From assembly GCA_045597945.1 (NCBI GenBank), contig JAZLLD010000015.1, positions 1 through 19,627 on the forward strand: a stretch of DNA of 19,627 bases, given 5' to 3'. Below the pieces are notes generated by a model. It made no database searches and had not been told where the DNA came from. It worked only from the letters and a program-made list of their open reading frames with translations. A program made the position numbers and the translations under genes. This stretch comes from Colimorpha sp045597945 (GTDB lineage Bacteria; Bacteroidota; Bacteroidia; Bacteroidales; P3). The stretch's first letter is position 1. Each line of letters opens with the position of its first letter. Shown piece by piece: positions 1 through 7,226 of the stretch.

Positions 1-35
1 CCCGTAGAAGACCCGTTCTAGCCCCGTCGGCAGGA

Positions 36-68
36 GCGAATGCGTAGCGAAGGTGTAGTGGGAGTGCA
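36..68 (+). repeat. Degenerate 11-bp tandem repeat, three units
   Basis: Three consecutive 11-mers are visible: GCGAATGCGTA (36-46), GCGAAGGTGTA (47-57) and GTGGGAGTGCA (58-68). They fit a loose pattern of GCG followed by purines and ending in TA or CA. A related, better conserved four-unit array lies at 11920-11963 on the opposite strand. Eleven bases is close to one helical turn. The units are diverged, so the call rests partly on similarity to the second array. Confidence 0.45.
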
Positions 69-95
69 CATGTGGAATTTGTGGCTGAATGGAAA

Positions 96-361
96 TGTAA
101 AATGCTTTCAGTAAAGACTGGGGACTTGGTGACAAACAATATATGAAAATGGATTTTACATTTTACATTTTTGCCAAATATATAGTTATCAATTGATTTT
201 ATGCAGAATTAGTAAAATTTACATTTAAAATCCATTTTACATTTATGCCATATTTGACCTTGCTGACAATAAAAATGTAAATTTTACAAATTACATGTAA
301 ATTTTACAGTTTTTCATTCATATCATACTGTAAACTAACCAGATAGCCATAGATGTAAAAT
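96..361. repeat. Cluster of ATTTTACA/TGTAAAAT words with inverted repeats
   Basis: The octamer ATTTTACA or its complement occurs at 96-103, 153-160, 160-167, 234-241, 281-288, 301-308 and 354-361. A perfect 13-nt inverted repeat pairs AAAATGGATTTTA (146-158) with TAAAATCCATTTT (226-238). The words at 161-176 and 235-250 sit in a longer direct repeat ending TGCCA. Near-palindromes TGTAAATTTTACA at 276-288 and 296-308 are 20 bp apart. The spacing is irregular, so this is not a CRISPR array. It could be an operator cluster, a decayed element end or low-complexity drift. Confidence 0.5.
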
Positions 362-484
362 GTATAATCCAAAATCAGAACCGAACCCAGGTACTCAGCC
401 GCAATTTTCAGTTTTTAAGGAAGTGACATCTAAAAATTCAAGATATCAACCACAATAAGTAATTTGAATGAAATTAATAAATTG

Positions 485-530
485 GTAAATAAAAATAGAA
501 AGTGTTGTCACGACAAAACTTTTTATTTAT
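485..530 (-). terminator. Probable bidirectional intrinsic terminator of the leuS-coaE operon
   Basis: The core hairpin at 501-520 is AGTGTTGTC, a 2-nt loop, then GACAAAACT, with one mismatch. It is flanked by TAAATAAAAA on the left and TTTTTATTTA on the right, which can extend the stem and give a U-tract in either direction. It starts about 75 nt past the coaE stop codon and is the first terminator-like structure after the operon. Confidence 0.65.
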
Positions 531-595
531 CATTTATTTATCTAACTAACTATCATCTGATTTTTGAAGATTCACGAGCTTAATATATCCCGCCT

Positions 596-1198
596 CTAGA
601 TTCGTCCGAGAGTGGCTATACTGGGTGCCAGGCGATGGTGGATGTGGAGGACTTGGCGGGATCTGGGGTTGCCCTCGTAGTTGAGGATCACGTAGTCGGC
701 CAGCATCATCTTGTCCTCGGCACTCATCTGGTTGCGGATGCGGTCTTCGAGCTGTTGCCGCGTCGCATGGTCGCGAAGGGCTAGGCGCTTGATCCGCTCT
801 TCTTTCTCCAGATAGACACACACGACTTTGTCGACGAGCTGGTGGAACCCGTATTCGTATACGATGGCACTTTCGAAGATGACGTATGGGGCATGCTGAT
901 GCGCCTGGGCAAAGGCTAGGAAGTCGGCCCACACCCGGGGGTGTATCAGCTCGTTGAGCTGGCGGAGGGCCTGGGCATCGTTGAACACGATGGATGCTAT
1001 CGCCTTTTTGTCGGCCGACCCATCGGCAGCAATGACCCCAGGGCCAAAGAGGCTGCGCACCTGGTCTAGGAAATCGGGATCACGATAGTATGCGCCTCCG
1101 GCTTCGTCGGCCAGGAAACAGGGTATTCCGAGTTTGCGGAACTCGTTCAACACTGTGGTCTTTCCGCATCCTATGCCTCCGGTGACAGCTACTAGCAT
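596..1198 (-). CDS. coaE: Dephospho-CoA kinase
   Basis: Catalyses the last step of coenzyme A synthesis, ATP-dependent 3'-phosphorylation of dephospho-CoA, in the cytoplasm. The 200-residue product has the expected length. The P-loop GGIGCGKT lies at residues 7-14, the presumed catalytic Asp at D31 in the LADEAG segment, HPRVW at 86-90, and the lid-type R-x3-Q followed by ADYVILNYEG near the C-terminus. The start is ATG at 1198, 10 bp after the ybbR stop codon, so it is the last gene of the minus-strand operon beginning at leuS. The C-terminal tail after YEG (about 25 residues) is low in conserved features. There is no sign of damage. Confidence 0.95.
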   Translation of the reverse strand: MLVAVTGGIGCGKTTVLNEFRKLGIPCFLADEAGGAYYRDPDFLDQVRSLFGPGVIAADGSADKKAIASIVFNDAQALRQLNELIHPRVWADFLAFAQAHQHAPYVIFESAIVYEYGFHQLVDKVVCVYLEKEERIKRLALRDHATRQQLEDRIRNQMSAEDKMMLADYVILNYEGNPRSRQVLHIHHRLAPSIATLGRI

Positions 1199-1208
1199 GA
1201 CGACTCCT

Positions 1209-2120
1209 TTATTTGATTATCACGTATTGGATGGTGGCGGGGGAAACCTGCTTGATGCGGGTGTTGGCGGGGAAGCGCGTGATGAGCAAGGGCAGCTGGT
1301 CGCCTGCCGCACCTTGGCTGTCGGCCACGGCCTCGAGCTGCGAGACATTGATGTTCTTGTAGTCTTTGCTGGGAACCCACAGGGTCACTTCGACTTGCTC
1401 GGGATAGAGGCGCACGTGCTTGTGCTGGTTGGACGACCGGAATTTGACGGGCACCTGGAGCTTGATCTCGGCAAAGTGTTCGACGGGGAGATGGATTCGG
1501 ACGACATCGGTGCTGATTCTGAGGTCGCCGTATTCTTTCCAGGTGGGGTCCAACGCCAGGGTGTAATAGCCGCTGTCGGTGATGTGCTCGATGGAGGTTG
1601 GGGCTGTGTGCAGCTCGTCGATCTTGGCCAGCGACGCGGGCGAACCATAGAGCCACACTGTGTCGGGGTCGATAACCGCGCTGCCCGACAGGCCGACGAG
1701 CCCTTCGAAATGGAAGTCGACATCGCGTATCTGAGGTACGAAAGGTTTGCCGACACGCTCGCTGACGCTGTACTGGAGCGTCTCCTTGGCCGAGTAGACA
1801 TCGCCCACGCCTACGAAGCCGAGTTGGGAGATAATCTCGTCGTAGAGGGCTTTGCCCACACGGACGGTAGTATCGGACTGGGTATAGATCTGGAAACTAG
1901 CGTTGCGGGCGGTGAAATAGCGCCTTATTGCCCGGAAGCAGTTGGACTTAACGCTGATAGGCAGAATGGTGTCGGCATGGGTGACTACGTATCGCGAGGT
2001 GTCGATGCCGCTCCATTCTACCTTCAGTTCCATGGGGTAGTCGCCGTCTTCGGACATGACGCACCCTAACCACACAACGACTGTGACGAGAAGGATGTTC
2101 CAGAACTGACGGCGTTTCAT
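1209..2120 (-). CDS. YbbR-domain membrane-anchored protein
   Basis: 303 residues, with one N-terminal hydrophobic segment at about 8-22 (ILLVTVVVWLGC) and then a beta-rich extracytoplasmic region containing YbbR-like repeats, for example the VWLYGSPASLAKID and VRLYPEQVEVTLWVPS segments. YbbR proteins in Firmicutes (CdaR) regulate a membrane diadenylate cyclase. No cyclase gene is adjacent here, so that role should not be assumed. In Bacteroidetes a YbbR gene between yajC and coaE is a familiar arrangement. The start is ATG 2120, 6 bp after the yajC stop codon, which suggests translational coupling. A Cys at residue 20 sits in the hydrophobic segment but lacks a good lipobox, so an uncleaved anchor is preferred. 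Confidence 0.85.
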   Translation of the reverse strand: MKRRQFWNILLVTVVVWLGCVMSEDGDYPMELKVEWSGIDTSRYVVTHADTILPISVKSNCFRAIRRYFTARNASFQIYTQSDTTVRVGKALYDEIISQLGFVGVGDVYSAKETLQYSVSERVGKPFVPQIRDVDFHFEGLVGLSGSAVIDPDTVWLYGSPASLAKIDELHTAPTSIEHITDSGYYTLALDPTWKEYGDLRISTDVVRIHLPVEHFAEIKLQVPVKFRSSNQHKHVRLYPEQVEVTLWVPSKDYKNINVSQLEAVADSQGAAGDQLPLLITRFPANTRIKQVSPATIQYVIIK

Positions 2121-2126
2121 GGACGA

Positions 2127-2432
2127 TTATTTCTTTTCGAGCAAAGGCTGCACCATGCTCTTTTCCACGGTGACAACCACGCCATTGGAGATTTCGATGT
2201 CGATGGTGTGTTCGGCTACTTCGTGCACCTTGCCATAGATGCCGCCGGAGAACTGCACGCGGTCGCCTTTCTGCAGTTTCTCACGGAATTCTCTTTCTTT
2301 CTTCTGCTGTTTCTGCTGGGGACGGATCATGAGCAGCCACATGACTACGAAGATGATGATAAGCCACACAAGCATGCTGCCGCCGCTCTGGGCGCCCTGC
2401 TGCTGAAGGAGGATAAGGAGGGGTGTGTTCAT
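2127..2432 (-). CDS. yajC: Preprotein translocase accessory subunit YajC
   Basis: A 101-residue single-pass membrane protein of the Sec-associated YajC family, which binds SecDF-YidC at the inner membrane. The membrane segment is at about 21-37 (MLVWLIIIFVVMWLLMI). It is followed by the family signature RPQQKQQKKE, and then a small beta domain (GDRVQFSGGIYGKVHEV) typical of the family. Start ATG 2432. It is preceded by an unusually long gap for this operon (92 bp) whose transcript is A/C-rich and poor in G, a likely unstructured leader. secD/secF are not in the window. Confidence 0.95.
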   Translation of the reverse strand: MNTPLLILLQQQGAQSGGSMLVWLIIIFVVMWLLMIRPQQKQQKKEREFREKLQKGDRVQFSGGIYGKVHEVAEHTIDIEISNGVVVTVEKSMVQPLLEKK

Positions 2433-2524
2433 TGTGTTTGATATTTGTTTTTGTTGTTATTTCTGTTTTGGGTTGTTGCTGTTTTGTTTGAGTGCGGCAA
2501 CAATTTGTCGGCACAGGCCGGCAT
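2433..2524 (-). promoter_or_regulatory. A/C-rich, G-poor leader before yajC
   Basis: On the minus strand the roughly 55 nt before the yajC ATG are nearly all A and C with very few G, with segments such as CAACAACCCAAAACAG and AACAACAAAAACAAATATC. There is no Shine-Dalgarno sequence. Bacteroidetes often rely on A-rich unstructured leaders, so this probably sets efficient initiation for yajC. It could instead be an internal promoter region, but no TAnnTTTG box was seen. Confidence 0.35.
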
Positions 2525-2998
2525 CTAGTTGCCTACCTGGGCGGTGATCTTCAATATCTGGCGTGAGGGCTGGGCGTTGCTGTTGACGGTGACTTCCTGG
2601 TACTGCTGGCCCATCTTGCCGCGAGAGTTGAAGGAGACGGTCACATAGCCTTCGTCGCCGGGGGCTATGCGCCCCTTGGGATAGTCGGCCACGGTGCAGC
2701 CACAGCTGGCGCTGCAACCGCTGATGACGAGATCGCTCTTGCCGGTATTGCGGAAGTGGAAGCTATAGGAAATGCTCTCGCCCTCGGTGATGCGACCGAA
2801 ATCGTGCATGTCGCAATCGAAAAGCATGGTGGGCATTCCCACCGACTCGTCGACACCGGAAGCCGTGTTGGAATTCTGAATCAGGTCAACATCGATATCG
2901 TTGGTGGGCTGATTGTTGTGGCATGCGGTGAAGGCCAGGGTCAGCGTCAGCAGACCCAAGCCCAAGCCTTTGCGCAGATTCAATAAGTTGTTGTTCAT
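2525..2998 (-). CDS. DUF1573-domain lipoprotein
   Basis: 157 residues from ATG 2998 (a TTG two codons upstream is less likely). The N-terminal hydrophobic stretch ends in a lipobox-like FTAC with Cys26, so it is probably an exported lipoprotein. The rest is a single DUF1573 domain, an Ig-like fold common in Bacteroidetes. Its signature is HDFGRITEGE, then FHFRNTGKSDLVISG, ASCGCTVADYPKG and IAPGDEGYVTVSFNSRGKMG. The molecular function of DUF1573 proteins is not established. The gene starts 9 bp after the nusB stop codon and is cotranscribed with it. The second Cys pair (ASCGC) is a family hallmark rather than an oddity. Confidence 0.88.
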   Translation of the reverse strand: MNNNLLNLRKGLGLGLLTLTLAFTACHNNQPTNDIDVDLIQNSNTASGVDESVGMPTMLFDCDMHDFGRITEGESISYSFHFRNTGKSDLVISGCSASCGCTVADYPKGRIAPGDEGYVTVSFNSRGKMGQQYQEVTVNSNAQPSRQILKITAQVGN

Positions 2999-3007
2999 CG
3001 GCAATAG

Positions 3008-4006
3008 TTATTTTTCCTGTTCCTCGTCGATGTCGTCCATAAAACTGGGGTCGAGCAGACCTCGGCCGGACTTCTTGATGCGGCCCGACATGCGGAGCTC
3101 GACGATGAATTTATCCAAGATACCGTTGATGAACAGCTTGCTGCGGTCGGTGCTGAAGTCTTTCGACAGCTCGATGCATTCGTCCACGGTGACGCGCTCG
3201 GGGATGCTGGGGAACTCTACCAACTCGGCCACGGCCATATTGAGCAGGAGCACATCCATCAGCGCCACGCGCTCGAAATCCCAACCTTTGTTGAGGTGCT
3301 TGCGGATCAGCTCCTCGACCTCGGGATAGATGCGGATGGTGGTCAGCAGCAGCTGGTGGGCGAAATTGTAGGCCTCCATGTCTTTCTCCATGCGGGCATC
3401 GTGCACCAGGGGCACGGCCGTGGCCTCGTCCATGGTGTCGTCGAGGGTTTTGAGCATCATGAAATTATACTGCGCAATCTGGAAGAAGTCGTCCTCCCAG
3501 TAGAGATTCTGCTGGAAGAAGATGTCGGAGAGATTGTCGAAGTTCATCAAGAACTTGAAGGTGTTCAGCGCGAACTGCTGGTCGGTATCGAAGGTCTGCT
3601 CCGTTTCCAGATATTTGGCATATTCGGGGAATTTGGTGAATTCCACCCAGGCCTGGCGGAAGGCCTCGTCGAATTCGACGCTGCTCCAGTTCACCTTAGA
3701 GTCCTCGCTGTGGCGGCGGAGGTCGTAGTTGTCGGCCAGACGCTGGATGAAGATATTATGCTGGAAGCGGCGATTGGGATTGCGGTCGGCTTCGGTGGCC
3801 AGGAACTTGTTCTGGGCCTCGTCCATCATCACGCCGGCTATCTCTGCAAAATGCACTAAGGCGGCAATCTGCAGTGTGCCGAGGTCGTTCAAGCGGCTGA
3901 TGGTCTGCTTGAAGTTCTTCTCGGTGACGATGATATCCAGCTTCTCGATTTTTGCGGCATAGACAGCCTGCAATACTTTGGAACGTAAGAAATGACGACT
4001 TAACAT
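3008..4006 (-). CDS. nusB: Transcription antitermination factor NusB (long Bacteroidetes form)
   Basis: NusB binds boxA RNA with NusE (S10) and promotes antitermination of rRNA operons. The 332-residue product is much longer than the about 140-residue E. coli protein, as is usual in Bacteroidetes. It begins MLSRHFLRSKVLQAVYA, the start pattern of this group. The classical NusB all-helical fold occupies roughly residues 200-310, including the FERVALMDVLLLNMAVAEL and IPERVTVDECIELSKDFS segments, which match the conserved core. An acidic/basic tail follows. Start ATG 4006, 15 bp past the leuS stop codon. Confidence 0.92.
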   Translation of the reverse strand: MLSRHFLRSKVLQAVYAAKIEKLDIIVTEKNFKQTISRLNDLGTLQIAALVHFAEIAGVMMDEAQNKFLATEADRNPNRRFQHNIFIQRLADNYDLRRHSEDSKVNWSSVEFDEAFRQAWVEFTKFPEYAKYLETEQTFDTDQQFALNTFKFLMNFDNLSDIFFQQNLYWEDDFFQIAQYNFMMLKTLDDTMDEATAVPLVHDARMEKDMEAYNFAHQLLLTTIRIYPEVEELIRKHLNKGWDFERVALMDVLLLNMAVAELVEFPSIPERVTVDECIELSKDFSTDRSKLFINGILDKFIVELRMSGRIKKSGRGLLDPSFMDDIDEEQEK

Positions 4007-4021
4007 ATAAAATATGGTACT

Positions 4022-6868
4022 TTATAATACGATATTAATAATCTTGTTGGGAACGAACACCACGCGTTTGGGTTCTTTGCCTTCGAGCCATTTCTGGGCG
4101 AGGGCGTCGGCCTTGACGGCGGCGATGGCTTCTTCCTGCGAAATGCCGTTGGGCAGTTCGAGCATCAGGCGCATCTTGCCATTGAACGACACGGGGTATT
4201 TGAACGAGTCTTCCACCAGCATCTTGGCATCGTATTCGGGCCACTGGGCGTCGCAGACACTGGTCTCGTGGCCGAGCTGATGGTAGACCTCCTCGGCGAT
4301 ATGGGGAGCGAAGGGCGCGAGCAGCACGACGAGCTTGTCGAGCACCTCGGCAGGGCATGCGCCCAGCTGGGAGAGGTCGTTGACGCAGATCATGAATGTG
4401 CTGACCGATGTGTTGAAGGAGAAGCGCTCGATGTCGTCGGTAATCTTCTTGATGGTCTGGTGCAGAATCTTCATGGCGGGCTTGCCGGCAGCCTCGTTGG
4501 TGCGGCTTTCGGCCAGCTTCCAGAATTTCTTCAGGAAACGGAACACGCCCTCGATGCCGTTGGTGTCCCAGGGTTTGGCCTGCTCGACAGGGCCCAGGAA
4601 CATCTCGTAGAGACGCAGGGTGTCGGCGCCATAGCGAGCCACCAGGTCGTCGGGGTTCTGAACGTTGAACATCGATTTCGACATCTTCTCTACTTCCCAG
4701 CCGCACATGTACTTGCCGTCTTCCAGCTCGAAGCGGGCTTCGGCAAACTCGGGACGCCAAGCACGGAATTTCTCTACATCAAGCACATCGTTGGTCACGA
4801 TGTTGATGTCCACATGGATGGGTACGGTGTTTTCCTCTCGGCCAGGCAGGTTCTTGGAGATGAACAGGTTGTTGTCGGTCTTGCTACGATAAACGAAGTT
4901 CGAACGGCCCTGAATCATACCCTGGTTGACGAGTTTCTGGAAGGGTTCCTGCTTCTTGCTGAGACCCAGGTCGAAGAGGAATTTGTTCCAGAAACGGCTG
5001 TAGATGAGATGGCCGGTGCCATGCTCGGCGCCACCGACATAGAGGTCTACGTTCTGCCAGTAGTCAACGGCCTTGGGCGAGAAGTACTCGTTGTTGTTGC
5101 GGGGGTCCATATAGCGCAGATAGTATCCGCTAGAACCTGCGAAACCGGGCATGGTGCTCAGTTCCAAGGGGAAGACGCGCACGTTGTCGATCAGTGCATT
5201 GTCCACCACCTCGCGCTTTTCCTCGTCCCAAGCCCACTTGGTTGCATGGCCCAGGGGAGGCTCGCCGGTGGCGGTAGGTTTGAAGTCCTTGATTTCGGGG
5301 AGGCACAAGGGCAGGCACTCCTCGGGGATGGTGCAAGGACGGTTGTTCTTATAGTATACGGGGAAAGGCTCGCCCCAGTAACGCTGGCGGCTGAAGATGG
5401 CGTCGCGCAGGCGGAAGTTGACGGTGCGGCTGCCAATACCCATTTCTTCAATCTTATTAATAACGGCCTTCATGGCGTCCTTGACCTTCATGCCGGTGAT
5501 GAAGCCGCTGTTGACGCTGAAGCCGGTCTTGCTGTCGAGGCTCTCGGTCCAGGTGTTGGGGTCGGTGAGGTCGTTGGGGTCGGTGGCCACAACCTGGCGG
5601 ATGGGGAGATTGAAATGACGTGCGAAAGCAAAGTCGCGGCTGTCGTGTGCAGGCACTGCCATGATGGCACCGGTGCCGTAGCCGGCCAGCACATATTCGC
5701 TCACCCAGATAGGGATACGCTCGCCGGTGAGGGGGTTGATGGCAAATGCGCCGGTAAAGACACCGCTCACTTTCTTCACCTCGGCCTGGCGCTCGCGTTC
5801 GGAGCGGTTCTTGGCCCAGGTAACATAAGCCTCCACCTCGGCTTTCTGCTCGGGGGTGGTGATCTGGTCAATCATTTCATGCTCAGGGCAGAGCACCATG
5901 AACGTGACACCGAAAATGGTGTCGGGGCGGGTGGTGAAAATTTCAAAGCTGGGCTCGGGGATAGGATCTAACTGACCCATCTGGGTCACAGCTCCAGGAA
6001 CCATATTGGCTTTCTGATCGACTGCCAAGGGGAACCACACTGCGGCGCCCTCGCTACGGCCAATCCAGTTGCGCTGGATTTCCTTCAGCGAGTCGGTCCA
6101 GTCGACATCGTTCAGCCCATCGACAAGACGCTGGGCATAAGCTGTGATACGGAGGCTCCACTGACGCATGAGTTTGCGCTCCACAGGATAGCCGCCACGC
6201 ACGCTGAGGCCGTTCACAACCTCATCGTTGGCCAGAACGGTACCCAACTCGGGGCACCAGTTCACGGGGATGTCGGCCAGATATGCCAGACGGAAGTTCA
6301 TCAGGTAGTCCTGGCGTTCTTCTTCAGTCATATCGGACCAAGACTTCTCGGTCATAGTTTCCACCTCGCCTTTATCAAGCTTGGCCACCAAGTTGCTGAT
6401 GGGCATAGCCTTGTCGAGGTCTTTATCATAATAGTGGTTGAACAGCTGGATGAAGGTCCACTGAGTCCAACGATAGTACTCGGGGTCGCAGGTGCGAACC
6501 TCGCGTTCCCAGTCAAAGCTGAAGCCGATCTTGTCGAGCTGCTCGCGATAGCGTGCGATGTTGCGCTCGGTAGTGATGGCGGGATGCTGGCCGGTCTGGA
6601 TGGCATACTGCTCGGCAGGAAGGCCGTAAGCATCATAGCCCATGGGGTGCAGTACGTTGAAACCACGGAGGCGTTTATAGCGGGCGAAGATATCGCTGGC
6701 AATATAGCCCAGCGGGTGGCCTACATGAAGACCTGCGCCGGAGGGATAAGGGAACATGTCCAACACATAGAAATGGGGTTTGTCGGAGTCGTTAGAGCAA
6801 CGGTAAGTGTGCTGCTCGCGCCAATAATTCTGCCATTTAGGCTCAATTTCGTTAAAATTATATTCCAT
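4022..6868 (-). CDS. leuS: Leucyl-tRNA synthetase
   Basis: Class Ia synthetase charging tRNA-Leu in the cytoplasm. The product has 948 residues from ATG 6868; an in-frame TTG at 6880 would add four residues and is less likely. The HIGH motif appears as HVGH at 48-51 inside PYPSGAGLHVGHPLGY, and KMSKS is at 728-732. The CP1 editing domain is intact, with TTRPDTIFGVTF and GYGTGAIMAVPAHDSRD including the Asp that blocks charged tRNA-Leu. An anticodon-binding helical domain and a C-terminal VPNKIINIVL end follow. It is longer than the E. coli enzyme, as in other Bacteroidetes. It is the first gene of the operon, with a -7 box at 6934-6941. No T-box was seen. Confidence 0.97.
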   Translation of the reverse strand: MEYNFNEIEPKWQNYWREQHTYRCSNDSDKPHFYVLDMFPYPSGAGLHVGHPLGYIASDIFARYKRLRGFNVLHPMGYDAYGLPAEQYAIQTGQHPAITTERNIARYREQLDKIGFSFDWEREVRTCDPEYYRWTQWTFIQLFNHYYDKDLDKAMPISNLVAKLDKGEVETMTEKSWSDMTEEERQDYLMNFRLAYLADIPVNWCPELGTVLANDEVVNGLSVRGGYPVERKLMRQWSLRITAYAQRLVDGLNDVDWTDSLKEIQRNWIGRSEGAAVWFPLAVDQKANMVPGAVTQMGQLDPIPEPSFEIFTTRPDTIFGVTFMVLCPEHEMIDQITTPEQKAEVEAYVTWAKNRSERERQAEVKKVSGVFTGAFAINPLTGERIPIWVSEYVLAGYGTGAIMAVPAHDSRDFAFARHFNLPIRQVVATDPNDLTDPNTWTESLDSKTGFSVNSGFITGMKVKDAMKAVINKIEEMGIGSRTVNFRLRDAIFSRQRYWGEPFPVYYKNNRPCTIPEECLPLCLPEIKDFKPTATGEPPLGHATKWAWDEEKREVVDNALIDNVRVFPLELSTMPGFAGSSGYYLRYMDPRNNNEYFSPKAVDYWQNVDLYVGGAEHGTGHLIYSRFWNKFLFDLGLSKKQEPFQKLVNQGMIQGRSNFVYRSKTDNNLFISKNLPGREENTVPIHVDINIVTNDVLDVEKFRAWRPEFAEARFELEDGKYMCGWEVEKMSKSMFNVQNPDDLVARYGADTLRLYEMFLGPVEQAKPWDTNGIEGVFRFLKKFWKLAESRTNEAAGKPAMKILHQTIKKITDDIERFSFNTSVSTFMICVNDLSQLGACPAEVLDKLVVLLAPFAPHIAEEVYHQLGHETSVCDAQWPEYDAKMLVEDSFKYPVSFNGKMRLMLELPNGISQEEAIAAVKADALAQKWLEGKEPKRVVFVPNKIINIVL

Positions 6869-6933
6869 GGTTCGCTTCAAAAATAGGTTGAACTACAGTC
6901 CCTTGCGCCTGAGTGCGGGCGAAAAGGAAAATG

Positions 6934-6941
6934 CAAAGATA
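6934..6941 (-). promoter_or_regulatory. Bacteroidetes -7 element for the leuS operon
   Basis: Read on the minus strand the sequence is TATCTTTG, an exact TAnnTTTG match, about 66 bp before the leuS ATG. At the expected -33 distance there is no clear TTTG; the bases near 6961-6966 are only weakly similar. Transcription would start near 6928. The element is sited correctly for the whole leuS-coaE operon. Confidence 0.6.
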
Positions 6942-7113
6942 CGAAAAAAATCGCATACACACGATTTTTTTAATAATAATGTGCGATTTAATAAGAAATA
7001 TACTCCTCTTACGGGTTCGGGTTCGGCGATTGTTTTCGCAAGAATCGGCCATTCGGCAGACCTGGCCTGATGGCAAAGGAGCGCTTTATTTTCAGGCAAT
7101 CTCTAAGATTCGG

Positions 7114-7171
7114 TTTTTAGCCGAGCGAGCTCGGCCAAAAAGGACTGAAAGAAGTTTCGCTTACGAAACTT
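7114..7171 (-). terminator. Tandem hairpins downstream of the OmpA/PD40 gene
   Basis: Two stems lie 55-110 nt past the stop codon of the minus-strand gene. The nearer pairs AAGTTTCG (7152-7159) with CGAAACTT (7164-7171) across a CTTA loop. The farther pairs GCCGAG (7120-7125) with CTCGGC (7130-7135) inside flanking T5 and A5 runs. On the minus strand the first hairpin is followed, after about ten bases, by TTTTT. The pair is a reasonable transcription end, although neither stem has a textbook adjacent U-tract. Confidence 0.45.
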
Positions 7172-7226
7172 AGATTATCTAATTTTTAGAGGTCACCATC
7201 AGCCATTTTCTCTGTTGGGGACGGCT

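Larger units (their letters stand above)
1..595. other. AT-rich gene-free region downstream of coaE
   Basis: No credible coding region is visible on either strand, and all frames are interrupted often. About the first 70 bases are GC-richer and hold a degenerate 11-bp tandem repeat. Roughly 90-365 is AT-rich and packed with the word ATTTTACA or its complement. From 485 to 530 there is a hairpin flanked by A/T tracts. The rest (365-484, 530-595) shows nothing I can name. The region may be the 3' flank of the coaE operon plus an intergenic repeat zone. Confidence 0.6.
6869..7226. other. Intergenic region between leuS and the OmpA/PD40 gene
   Basis: A 358-bp region without a convincing gene. 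On the leuS side it holds a perfect TATCTTTG box (minus strand, 6934-6941). On the other side it holds two consecutive hairpins (7114-7141 and 7152-7171). The middle (about 6975-7110) shows only a short GGGTTC duplication near 7014-7025 and nothing else I recognise. Confidence 0.6.

Noticed and set aside
96..361. CRISPR-like array
   Set aside because: The repeated words are only 8-16 nt, occur in both orientations and have irregular spacing. There are no cas genes in the window.
1134..2069. Plus-strand open frame of 311 codons across coaE/ybbR
   Set aside because: Antisense to two well-supported genes, and the translation has no recognisable motifs.
4268..5971. Long open frame (567 codons) on the plus strand inside leuS
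   Set aside because: It lies fully antisense to an intact leuS. Its composition is what GC-rich third positions create on the opposite strand, and no domain is recognisable.
6869..6960. T-box or leucine leader upstream of leuS
   Set aside because: There is no T-box core, no specifier hairpin and no leucine-rich leader peptide, and the leader is only about 60 nt.
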